28,126 bases of DNA, taken from assembly GCA_021014945.1 (NCBI GenBank), contig MU266637.1, positions 1 through 28,126 of the forward strand. The letters run 5' to 3'. Under the pieces are notes generated by a model. The model saw only the letters and a list, made by a program, of their open reading frames with translations. It ran no database searches and had not been told where the DNA came from. Below, piece by piece: positions 11,077-19,409 of this stretch (position 1 is the first letter of the stretch; the number at the start of each line of letters is the position of its first letter). The position numbers were made by a program, and so were the translations under genes. Source of the DNA: Leucogyrophana mollusca. Its lineage: Eukaryota > Basidiomycota > Agaricomycetes > Boletales.

Positions 11077-12313
11077 ATGAGCTCAACAGACCCATCCTCC
11101 CATGCAGGCGACACTAGTGCTCCGTCGTCGCCTGTTTCTGCTCCATCCCAGGCTCCTCCTGGACCGCCAACACATGATACTTTTGTTCGTCCTTTCACCT
11201 CTCACGGTGGTCCCACATATCCACCTCCCTCAGCGTCAGCGTATTATCCTCCCAACCCGTATCCCTCAGAGCGCCCATTCACATCCCATGGCACTGCCAG
11301 CCCCTTCCCACCCCCTGCATTTCCAGGAGGACCCTATCTGTCTGCCAGTGCACGTACATCATTCACACGTGTCGACGTGGACAGCGTTGGAGGTATTGGC
11401 GGTGTAGGGATGTACCCGGTATTGCCTATGCCCAGTATACCCACTGGCTTGTCAACTAGGAACGCGGATGATCATGCGGATGCCATGGCCACGCCTTTGG
11501 ACGCCGAGGCCAATGCTGCTAGCAATGTGGACCCGGGTGATATAGCTGGCTCGGGTACCGAAGGAATGGAGTCGCAAGTACCGCAGACACCACAAGTATC
11601 CCTGACTTTCCTCCTCGTGTCTGGGCGGCGGAGGACGATGTCGTTCGAACCCCAGATTACCGTTGGACGGGTCAAAGAGCTGGTTTGGAACGCTTGGCCA
11701 GGGGGTAAGTGTCATTACACTGGCTTTTTGAAATTCTGCGGTGCTCACTGCCTTCTCCGTCATGTAGATTGGCAAGATGAGCGCCCGCCAGCACCATCGT
11801 ACCTCCGCATACTCTACTTGGGAAAAATATTGCAGGATGAGGACACACTTGCCCGTAAGTTCATCTCCTAGTCGGGACCGATTGACTTTTCCTTTGAAAT
11901 TGTGTCCCCCCTTCCGCCCCCCTCGTGCTGTCTATTTGCCTTGAGCCAGGTGGGATGATCGGTGTTTAGCTATCTGATATACTCGTTCCCTTTTCGCCCT
12001 CGCCTTCCGAGATAGCACGCTGATCTGCCATCATATCTTAGATCTCTCATTCCCCACATCTCTTCCCTCCTCAACACCTGCATCGCCCACCATTGTACAT
12101 CTCTCTATCCGCTCCTTCGCACCACCCTCCGAAGACCCATCGTTGAGCAAGAAAAGGCGACTGAGTACCGCATTGGGTTCGAGTTTTACCGCGGGCAGAC
12201 GTGCAAGCTTGCGACGCCCAAGGCGAGGTACTTCAGAGACGGAAGTACCAGGAGCCGGGGGCACAACGGAGGATGAGCACGCGGGTTGTTGTGCGGGCTG
12301 CGTTGTTTGTTAG
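11077..12313 (+). CDS. UBL3-like membrane-anchored ubiquitin-fold protein
   Basis: Three exons (11077-11704, 11768-11854, 12042-12313) give 987 nt, 328 aa, with phases consistent. Residues 1-173 are Pro/Ser/Thr-rich and probably disordered, with PFTSHG occurring twice. From V174 a ubiquitin-like fold of the UBL3/MUB (Rad60-SLD_2) type begins: VSLTFLLVSGRRRTMSF, ITVGRVKELVWNAWPG, LRILYLGKILQDEDTL, and the final strand TIVHLSIR. The protein ends GCCAGCVVC. The last four residues, CVVC, form a CaaX-like prenylation box preceded by more cysteines, matching the lipid anchoring known for UBL3, which guides proteins into membranes and vesicles. The second intron is long for this window (187 nt), so a small missed exon is possible. 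The long N-terminal extension is unlike the compact animal and plant proteins. ATG 11077 is preferred to 11035 by position. Confidence 0.8.
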
Positions 12314-13302
12314 CGGAGAACTGGAGCATCAGGGAGCAGCGGATGATAGAGCGCCCTCACGGCATTTCCCGCCATGCATGAACGTGCATGATGCTGGCAT
12401 TGGACCTATCCAACCCCTCACTGTCGCTATCCGTTATCAGGGAGAACTGCAACACCCACTTCACGCCGCAAGTCCCCACTCCTCACCGTATGCATCACGG
12501 CGATTGGATATATTGTTAGATATATGAAGAGATTGTATGTGACATAGTGCGGCGGTACGTTATCTCGATGGTGTGATGCTCTGGAACATTGGTTAGATCC
12601 TGTATCGTTTGGATGGGTGTAACTACCTTACGGTCTATGATTAATTCTTTCAGAATTCGCTCACGGTTGATTCTTATCTTCAGTGTGGTACGATGGACGG
12701 CAGGTGGGGGCAATGACCCAAGACACATTAAGATTCTTCATGTGGTCAGGGGTAATCCCATACTAATCACTAGACACCGTTTCCCAACGAGGCCGACGTA
12801 TGGTCAGTTCGCTTCGTGCGAGGCCACAGGACTAGGGAGCATCAATAGCTTGCAGGGACGAGGTCGCCATCGTGCTATGATTGCCAGTGACCACCACCTA
12901 TACATCTGTAATACAAACTTAACTTTTTGAACCCTGCCCCGGGCAATTGGAGGGACTCTCGAGGCACTCCAAATATACTCCAATTCTTACGGCAATGAAG
13001 CTTGACAACGAGCTGGCCGTAGCTCGATGCTGGCACAAGGCGGCGATGAAAATCGAAAGTTACAGGTGGAACGGTACACAAAATGTAACGATCACGTGAG
13101 CATACACGCCCGTCAAACGCGCTTCTTCGACACTCGTGGTCCGTGGTTTGTGTACCAGGTAATTCTGAAAATAGGAGTGTCGAGCGCCTCTGCAAAGTAT
13201 GACAGGTGGTCTGGTTTCGCTGTGGTTTCCTTAGTTCTACAGCCACTCGCAGTATAACCTGCCATCACTGATCCTTCAGCTCCTAAACGAACCATGCTTG
13301 AA
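12314..13302. other. intergenic, no supported gene
   Basis: Frames at 12589-12930 (+) and 12875-13246 (-) show no domain or splice pattern. The right part is upstream sequence of the hydrophobin pseudogene. Confidence 0.45.
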
Positions 13303-13405
13303 ATGGCTGCCTCCCGCGTCTTTGCTCTCTTCCTCTTCGCTCTCCACGCTGTTGCGGATGGTGCAACCGACTAGTGCAGCCAACCAGATGAACACCGGTT
13401 CTGTC

Positions 13406-13410
13406 AGCTG
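13406..13410 (+). repeat. target-site duplication, left copy (AGCTG)
   Basis: AGCTG immediately before the TG of the 5' LTR, matched by AGCTG at 18745-18749. Five bp is the size made by copia integrases. Confidence 0.92.
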
Positions 13411-13485
13411 TGTTGGAGTTCAGCGATACGAACGAGCCAATCACAGGACGCCGTTCCCGGAGTTAGAAGTTAGGAATACTACCGA

Positions 13486-13492
13486 GTATATC
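13486..13492 (+). promoter_or_regulatory. TATA-like element of the LTR promoter
   Basis: GTATATC, 29-35 nt before the start of the first internal repeat. It would place the transcript start, and so the R region, near 13515-13525. A weak match; the 3' LTR copy is at 18552-18558. Confidence 0.35.
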
Positions 13493-13520
13493 AGGACCTT
13501 TTCTCTTGTTCGACTTTCCC

Positions 13521-13670
13521 CTCAGTTCGTCCATGCGTAACTGAGGGTAAGTCATTACTACTTACAACTTCCGATCCATTAACTAATAGTACCTTACAGT
13601 CTGACTGTAGCGTATAGGTACATCAACTCAGTTCGTCCATGCGTAACTGAGGTCTGACTGTAGCGTATAG
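13521..13670 (+). repeat. pair of 44-nt LTR repeats, one interrupted, one continuous
   Basis: Copy A is 13521-13546 plus 13600-13617. Copy B is 13627-13670, nine bases after copy A. The left part of each copy can fold as CTCAGTT - 11-nt loop - AACTGAG. The copies differ only by the 53-nt intron-like insert. Copy starts are 106 bp apart, twice 53. The same arrangement recurs in the 3' LTR at 18587-18736. Confidence 0.92.
13547..13599 (+). other. 53-nt spliceosomal-intron-like segment inside the 5' LTR
   Basis: Begins GTAAGTCATT, has a branch-site-like TTAACTAAT 13 nt before the end, and finishes CCTTACAG. It has the same donor, acceptor and length as host introns in this window (several are exactly 53 nt). 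It is flanked by a 26-nt left part (13521-13546) and an 18-nt right part (13600-13617). Joining these gives exactly the uninterrupted 44-nt repeat found at 13627-13670. Confidence 0.7.
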
Positions 13671-13678
13671 ATTTTACA

Positions 13679-13690
13679 GGTTATGAGCCC
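13679..13690 (+). other. primer-binding site for initiator tRNA-Met anticodon arm
   Basis: GGTTATGAGCCC directly follows the 5' LTR. It is the complement of GGGCUCAUAACC, the anticodon stem-loop of eukaryotic initiator tRNA-Met, not of the tRNA 3' end. This is the half-tRNA priming mode known for Drosophila copia and yeast Ty5. Confidence 0.8.
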
Positions 13691-13949
13691 CGGGCCTTAC
13701 GAATAAGGCTTCGGTTAACCTACGTCTATTACCAAAAGACCAAGCAGGACAACTGCAGGTGTGCTCATCGAGCCGCACGTTCCCGACGCTCTCCACAGCG
13801 TTCTACTCAACGTCTACGTCACGTGTTCCAACTTCCCTCTTGGACACCGCTGTCATCCATCCATTTTCAGATCCCGCCGAGATACTTAAACCCCTGAGGT
13901 CTCGACGAACGCGTCTCAATAGTTTCCCCTTCTTTTCGTCTCTCCCAAC

Positions 13950-16900
13950 ATGGCACCAACAGGCACACGTTCCCGTAACAAATCTGAATCTGAAGTCCCC
14001 GCCGGCACGCCGGCGGTTACAATTACTCCACCAGTAGCTATCCCTGTTGCAACCGCGCCGACAACAGCAACCCAGCCATATGGTCTCCCCCATGCGTATG
14101 CACCTCCGTCGGTTGCTGCCATTCAAATCAACATGGCTAGTCTAAAGGAGGTCCCCATCCTCGACAGAGGAAAGAAGAACTGGCAAGAGTGGTCCATGTC
14201 ACTGTCTAATCTCCTCGACACGTCTCACCTCGGAGGTTACCTCACCGGCATCATCCCGCGTCCTGACTCGAACATCGAACCACGCGCAGCGCAAAACTGG
14301 GACATGAACAACGTGGCAGTGGTTGGCGCTATCAAATTACGCGCCACGCTCGAAGAACAAAAGCTCCTCGTCGGTGTCATCAATGCGAGGAAAGCGTGGG
14401 GGATTCTGCGTGACCGCCACGTCAAGATTGGTCCCATCGCTCAACTACTCATGATCCAGGAAGCTTTCAACACCGTCTATACCAGAAGCGAGCCTCTCGC
14501 TGACACGAGTGCGCGCCTCGCGGACCTCGTTCACCGCATATATGCGATCGGAATACCAACCGAGGACGTTTTCCTGTCCATCGTTATGCTCCGCGCTCTT
14601 TCCGGTGAACTCATCAGCGTGCGCGACCATGTGGCCGGCCAACTAACCGCTGCCACTGCCAATCACCCGTTCACGTCTGGTGATATACGCCTCCGGTTGG
14701 ACATTGAACAACAACTTATCGACAGCGAGAAAGCTAGGCACGTCGCCCTCGCGGCGTTTCGCGGCAACCCTAAGAAACCTGGGGCTGCCGCCACCGTCTG
14801 CTCCAATCCCACCTGTGGCATGACCGGCCACCTTATCAAGGATTGCTGGAAGCCAGGCGGCGGTATGGAAGGGCGCCGTGAGGAGGTGCTTGCTCAAATC
14901 AAGGCGCGTCGCGCGACGAAAGGGGGTAAGCCTGGGAAGGCGGCATATCTCACAGAGCCATCCAGCGCCTCCGTCACGGAGCTCACGCCCGATACCGAAT
15001 TCGCCGGTCTCGCCCACGATAATATCTCTGACGACTTCCTTAAGAACCTCGCCCCTGGTGACGCCTTCGAGTATGAGGCATTTTTCTTGTCAGTCGACAA
15101 TCTTGGTACCACCGTCGACTGGAATGCCCACTCCAAACTCGTCACCGAGTTCACTGGTTTCATCAATCGCAAACGCTCTTCCATTATCAGCGCAGAGACC
15201 CCTTTCTTCGTTGACAGTGGCGCCTCCGTTCACATTTGCAACGACGCTGGTGACTTCTACACACTCAAACCCATCGTCCCCCGCACTATCTCTGGAGTAG
15301 GTGGCTCTGCCGTCCAGGCTGTCGGTCTCGGGACTGTCCGCTTACGCATCGCGAAGGGGATCGTTCTCACGTTGTCCAATGTATTATACGTACCGTCTGC
15401 AGCCGTACGTCTATTATCTGTGGCACAACTCTGCTGCGACAGCGGTTGTCGGGTCACCTTCGACGACAAGACCTGTTCCGTCATCTCTCGCAATGGGACT
15501 CACATGCTGTCGGCCACGCTCTCTTCCAGAAAACTCTACGTTCTCGATAACCACACCCTCACCGCCGAGCACGCCTTTATTGCGCGGCGTCTTCCTACCT
15601 TAGAGACCTGGCACCGCCGTCTCGGGCACGCGAATTATCGATCCATTGTGGAGATGGCTCGCACTCGTCGTGTTCTAGGTATGCCTATTGATCTATCCAC
15701 CGAGCCTGCCGTTTGTGAACACTGTATCCTTGGCAAACAGACTAGGACCAGTGTTCCGAAGGTTCGGGAGGGGATCAGGGCTAAAAGGAAACTGGGTATC
15801 GTACACGTAGACCTCATGGACCATCCGGATGTTGTCTCTGCGAACGGGAATAGATACATCATGGATATTATCTGTGACTTCTCGTCATACATCTGGGCCA
15901 TACCCCTTGCAGCTAAGTCCGACGCTTTTTCAGCTCTACAAGCCTGGGAACGCGCCCGCGAGCTAGAGACTGGTCTCAAGGTCGGTATCTTCCGCACAGA
16001 TAACGGTGAGCTGAAACGTGAGGACATGCGAGAGTGGCTCCTCTCGCGTGGTACTCAACATCAGTTCACCGCTCCTTACACCTCTGCGCATAATGGGCGC
16101 GTCGAACGCGTCAACCGGACGCTTATGAACAAAGCCCGCACTATGCGGCTTGCGACTGGACTTCCCCCCAATCGTTGGGACGAATTTGTCGTCACCGCCT
16201 GTTACCTGTCCAACCGCACGCCTACCTCCTCGTTGCAGGGTCGCACCGCCCACGAATTATGGTACGACCGCAAACCCGACTTATCCCACCTCCGTGAGAT
16301 CGGCTCTAGGGCCTTCGTGCTCATTCAGAACCGACACAACCCGAAGATCCACGCGCGTTCGCTGGAATGCGTACTTGTGGGCTACTCTCACGACTCGAAG
16401 GCTTACCGCTGTTATCACCGTGCAACGCACAAGATACTAGTGTCCTATCACGTCTCATTCATCGAGTCCCATGAAAGTACGACCCGCCCTCTTCACCCGG
16501 GACTTGTGATCGACCCTGGGCAGTCAGCTTCGCCTGACGTGCCTGCGCTTGACCCTCTCCTGGCGCCTACCCCATCTGTCATCCCGCCACCAGCGGTTGT
16601 TCCCCCACTCGACGCGTCCGCCCCCCGTCGATCTTCGCGTGTTTCACGCCCTTCCGAGCGTCGTAGCGCTAGGGCAGTCCTCGACTCGCTCCAACGCTCA
16701 GATCGCGACCGTCTCCTCGCCGCACTAGCAACACCGCCTGCCGTTGCCTCGGCCGACCCGATCGTCGATACCCCCTCCCTGCGTACTTACGATGATTTGT
16801 TCTGCGCGCTCACCGCCCTGCCGGACCACATGTCCTCGCCCGATTGCCCTGATGATCCACCAAACCTGAAGGCCGCCATGGCGTCCCCTTACGCGGCGGA

Positions 16901-18428
16901 ATGGCATGCCGCACTTGAAGACGAGTTCGCGTCTCTTCGCAAGCATCACGTCTACGACTTAATCGACCGTGCTGATGTTCCCGCCGGTCGCAAGATCATG
17001 CACGGGCGCCCGGTCTTCAAGCTCAAGCGTGACCACCTTGGGCGACCAGTTCGTTTCAAGGCTCGTTACGTGTGTAAGGGCTACGAGGCTGTCTACGGTA
17101 GGGACTACACGAAGACTACCTCCCCGACTGCACGTCTCGAGTCGTTTCGCGTGCTAATGCACATCGGTGCTGCGCTTGACTGGGAAATGGATCAGCTGGA
17201 TGTCAAAACCGCCTTTCTGAATGGGCTGCTCGACGACGAGGACGTCTGCTACATGGAGCAACCTACTGGCTATGAGGAACCGAACTCCGCTGGCAAGGTC
17301 TGGCGCGTTTGTCGCGGACTGTATGGTATGAAGCAGGGGGGCCGTGTCTGGAATCAGACAATGAACGCCAAAATGCTGGGCTGGGGCTTTACCCGCCTTG
17401 AATGCGAGCACTGTATTTATTACAGGTCTTCGCCATCAGGCACTCTCCTGGTGGCCGTCCACGTTGACGACTTCTTGACGGTCAGCAGCTCGCGTGCCAT
17501 CGCGGACGAGTTCAAGGGACAAATGCGTTCCGCTTGGGATGTATCCGATCTCGGTGAGGCCCGTTTCTGTGTGGGGATTGCTATAGAGCGTGACCGCGAC
17601 AATCGCACCGTATCCATCTCGCAAACTGCGCTTATCGACAGGATCGTTGAGGAGTTCGGTCTTGCAGACGCTACTCCTGTCTCGGTACCAATGGATCCTG
17701 GTCTACGCCTCTCCCGCAAGGAACATTCGCCCCAGGACGACGAAACACGTCTTCGCATGTCTACCGTCCCATATCGGCCCCTCGTCGGCTCATTGATGTA
17801 CGTCGCCATTGGCAGTCGACCGGACATTGCGTTCGCCGTTCAGCAGCTAAGTAAGTTCCTCGACTGCTACGGGCCCGCTCACTGGGAAGCCGCGAAGCGT
17901 GTTGTGCGGTATCTTAAGGGGACCCGACTGCTCAAGCTCGTTCTGGGGGGGGCACACGCCGCGCGTTTGCTCGGCTACACAGATGCGAGCTTCGCGTCAT
18001 GCGTTGATACTTACAGGTCCGTAGGAGGGTACTGTTTTTCCCTCGGCGGCGGAATGATTACCTGGAGCGCCAGGGGCCAAAAGACGATATCCCTATCCAC
18101 ATGCGAATCCGAATATATTGCAGCCTGCGACGCGACACAGGAGCTAGTCTGGCTACGCGCCTTACTTCTTGGTCTCAATTTTCTACAACCAGACCCAACC
18201 ATGCTACTCTGCGATAACAACGGCAGTATATCACTGTCGAACGATCCTTCCTTTCACGCACGCGTCAAACACGTCAATATCAAATACCATTATATTCGCG
18301 AACGCGTCGCCGAAAAACAACTCGAGCTAAAGTATGTTCAGTCAAAACAGAACATAGCCGACGCCTTCACAAAAGCACTACCCGTCAAGGACTTCAAGTA
18401 CCTCCGAGAATGTATGGGCCTCTGTTGA
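13950..18428 (+). CDS. copia gag-pol polyprotein (1492 aa, intact)
   Basis: A single uninterrupted frame with no gag/pol frameshift. Gag covers roughly residues 60-280 (KNWQEWSMSLSNLLD), then a CCHC zinc knuckle C284-x4-C-x4-H-x4-C299. The aspartic protease motif is DSGAS at D422. The pre-integrase zinc site is H555, H560, C589, C592. The integrase core has D621, D684 and E719 (35 apart). Reverse transcriptase shows LDVKTAFLNG (D1084) and HVDD (D1173, D1174). RNase H has YTDASFAS (D1345), TCESEYIAA and the closing NIADAFTKALP. All catalytic residues I can check are present, so the protein looks functional. The leader between primer site and ATG is about 260 nt. The frame stops 48 nt before the 3' LTR; there is no env. 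Confidence 0.97.
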   Translation: MAPTGTRSRNKSESEVPAGTPAVTITPPVAIPVATAPTTATQPYGLPHAYAPPSVAAIQINMASLKEVPILDRGKKNWQEWSMSLSNLLDTSHLGGYLTGIIPRPDSNIEPRAAQNWDMNNVAVVGAIKLRATLEEQKLLVGVINARKAWGILRDRHVKIGPIAQLLMIQEAFNTVYTRSEPLADTSARLADLVHRIYAIGIPTEDVFLSIVMLRALSGELISVRDHVAGQLTAATANHPFTSGDIRLRLDIEQQLIDSEKARHVALAAFRGNPKKPGAAATVCSNPTCGMTGHLIKDCWKPGGGMEGRREEVLAQIKARRATKGGKPGKAAYLTEPSSASVTELTPDTEFAGLAHDNISDDFLKNLAPGDAFEYEAFFLSVDNLGTTVDWNAHSKLVTEFTGFINRKRSSIISAETPFFVDSGASVHICNDAGDFYTLKPIVPRTISGVGGSAVQAVGLGTVRLRIAKGIVLTLSNVLYVPSAAVRLLSVAQLCCDSGCRVTFDDKTCSVISRNGTHMLSATLSSRKLYVLDNHTLTAEHAFIARRLPTLETWHRRLGHANYRSIVEMARTRRVLGMPIDLSTEPAVCEHCILGKQTRTSVPKVREGIRAKRKLGIVHVDLMDHPDVVSANGNRYIMDIICDFSSYIWAIPLAAKSDAFSALQAWERARELETGLKVGIFRTDNGELKREDMREWLLSRGTQHQFTAPYTSAHNGRVERVNRTLMNKARTMRLATGLPPNRWDEFVVTACYLSNRTPTSSLQGRTAHELWYDRKPDLSHLREIGSRAFVLIQNRHNPKIHARSLECVLVGYSHDSKAYRCYHRATHKILVSYHVSFIESHESTTRPLHPGLVIDPGQSASPDVPALDPLLAPTPSVIPPPAVVPPLDASAPRRSSRVSRPSERRSARAVLDSLQRSDRDRLLAALATPPAVASADPIVDTPSLRTYDDLFCALTALPDHMSSPDCPDDPPNLKAAMASPYAAEWHAALEDEFASLRKHHVYDLIDRADVPAGRKIMHGRPVFKLKRDHLGRPVRFKARYVCKGYEAVYGRDYTKTTSPTARLESFRVLMHIGAALDWEMDQLDVKTAFLNGLLDDEDVCYMEQPTGYEEPNSAGKVWRVCRGLYGMKQGGRVWNQTMNAKMLGWGFTRLECEHCIYYRSSPSGTLLVAVHVDDFLTVSSSRAIADEFKGQMRSAWDVSDLGEARFCVGIAIERDRDNRTVSISQTALIDRIVEEFGLADATPVSVPMDPGLRLSRKEHSPQDDETRLRMSTVPYRPLVGSLMYVAIGSRPDIAFAVQQLSKFLDCYGPAHWEAAKRVVRYLKGTRLLKLVLGGAHAARLLGYTDASFASCVDTYRSVGGYCFSLGGGMITWSARGQKTISLSTCESEYIAACDATQELVWLRALLLGLNFLQPDPTMLLCDNNGSISLSNDPSFHARVKHVNIKYHYIRERVAEKQLELKYVQSKQNIADAFTKALPVKDFKYLRECMGLC

Positions 18429-18467
18429 CGAGTTACGACTCAGGAGGAGTGTTCTCGGGTTCGTATC

Positions 18468-18476
18468 GAGGAGGAG
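18468..18476 (+). other. polypurine tract
   Basis: GAGGAGGAG immediately before the TGTT of the 3' LTR, the position of the plus-strand primer. A near copy, AGGAGGAG followed by TGTT, sits 27 bp upstream (18442-18453). Confidence 0.75.
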
Positions 18477-18744
18477 TGTTGGAGTTCAGCGATACGAACG
18501 AGCCAATCACAGGACGCCGTTCCCGGAGTTAGAAGTTAGGAATACTACCGAGTATATCAGGACCTTTTCTCTTGTTCGACTTTCCCCTCAGTTCGTCCAT
18601 GCGTAACTGAGGGTAAGTCATTACTACTTACAACTTCCGATCCATTAACTAATAGTACCTTACAGTCTGACTGTAGCGTATAGGTACATCAACTCAGTTC
18701 GTCCATGCGTAACTGAGGTCTGACTGTAGCGTATAGATTTTACA
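18477..18744 (+). repeat. 3' LTR
   Basis: 268 bp, the same sequence as 13411-13678 as far as I can read. Its internal repeats and intron-like segment lie at the same offsets (intron-like 18613-18665). Confidence 0.95.
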
Positions 18745-18749
18745 AGCTG
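18745..18749 (+). repeat. target-site duplication, right copy (AGCTG)
   Basis: AGCTG directly after the CA end of the 3' LTR. Removing the element and one copy rejoins the hydrophobin reading NTGSVSCYDST. Confidence 0.92.
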
Positions 18750-19053
18750 CTATGACAGTACATTGCAGGTCAGTTTCCTACCATGCGGGTGCATAGCATG
18801 CTCCTGCTGACTCTGCATTTTTAGCCTGGGTCATATTTGAAGACCAGAGCGTCATTCTGGGTGTCGTCGGCTTGAATATTGAAGACTTGCCTTCCCAATG
18901 GCGCTTCGTGCACGGCCATATGTCTGCTGCACCAGAAACAACTGCGTGAGCATTCTTGCCGCATACTCGCATGCTGCCACTGAATAGAGCTACCTTGTCA
19001 CCCAGAACGGTATTGTCAACCTCGGCTGCAGCCCACTCAACGTCAACCTCTGA

Positions 19054-19409
19054 GTTTACACATACGGAGCTTGGTTCAGAGGAGTCGTTGGGTTCGTCTT
19101 GGATACAAAAGTTTCGGCTGCTCCGTAACGATTGCATACCTCAACAATGCGTTTTCTTTGTTCATCTGCGAGTTCATGGGGTGGTCAGCAGTTATTCGAT
19201 GAGCATTGAAGCTGAACTTGAATTGACGCTGTTCCTTCTCATTTGCCTAAACCAGCTGTCGGCATGTGCCGTCGGGTTTACTCTGCCATGCTTCCTGAGT
19301 TTGTTGGCTCTCGCCACTTGGGTTCGCTAGGCCCGCCCAAGGCCCGCCACGGATGTCTTGAGCTTTCTATCCAGTCTCACAGTACATGCCGATTGCTGGC
19401 ACACCACCA
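19054..19409. other. intergenic between hydrophobin relic and GT90 gene
   Basis: No domain-bearing frame. It probably holds the promoter and leader of the glycosyltransferase. Confidence 0.45.

Larger units (their letters stand above)
13411..13678 (+). repeat. 5' LTR
   Basis: 268 bp from TGTTGGAGTTC to GATTTTACA. It contains a TATA-like GTATATC at 13486-13492 and, about 30 nt further on, a composite of two 44-nt repeats, the first interrupted by a 53-nt intron-like sequence. No difference from the 3' LTR was seen. Confidence 0.95.
13411..18744 (+). mobile_element. complete Ty1/copia LTR retrotransposon (5334 bp)
   Basis: A full element: 268-bp LTRs at both ends (starting TG, ending CA), a tRNA primer site directly after the 5' LTR, one open gag-pol frame, and a purine tract directly before the 3' LTR. 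The two LTRs read identical by eye and the host sequence is duplicated as AGCTG on both sides, so insertion is recent. Gene order (protease, integrase, RT, RNase H) is that of copia. It inserted into exon 1 of an already or subsequently decayed hydrophobin gene, in the same orientation. All essential motifs are intact, so it may still be mobile. Confidence 0.96.
13303..19053 (+). pseudogene. class I hydrophobin pseudogene split by a copia retrotransposon
   Basis: Remains of a hydrophobin paralogous to the one at 8054-8498. Pieces: exon 1 at 13303-13410 and 18750-18768, intron 18769-18824, exon 2 at 18825-18945, intron 18946-19005, exon 3 at 19006-19053. Exon 1 begins MAASRVFALFLFALHAVADGA (signal peptide, 21 residues here joined across two pieces of text: MAASRVFALF and LFALHAVADGA). 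It then meets an in-frame TAG and a frame change before NTGSVSC. The transposon sits exactly at that Cys codon. Beyond it the frame reads Tyr where the second Cys of the CC pair is expected. Exon 2 is about 41 nt shorter than its paralogue and needs frameshifts (SCTA, then VCCTRNN). Exon 3 is clean: NGIVNLGCSPLNVNL and stop. The gene is dead for several independent reasons. An ATG nine bases upstream (13294) is also in frame. Confidence 0.85.

Noticed and set aside
12875..13246. 123-codon minus frame as a gene
   Set aside because: Overlaps other random frames and shows no family features or introns.
13759..14037. Separate small gene ahead of gag
   Set aside because: It overlaps the leader and gag start in another frame and has no motif; the 13950 frame carries gag.
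14643..15017. Long antisense frames inside the copia element as genes
   Set aside because: They are shadows of the strongly coding gag-pol frame with its high GC at third positions.
13411..18744. CRISPR array, bacterial operon or prophage explanations for the repeats
   Set aside because: The window is clearly eukaryotic, and the repeats are LTRs with copia coding sequence between them.
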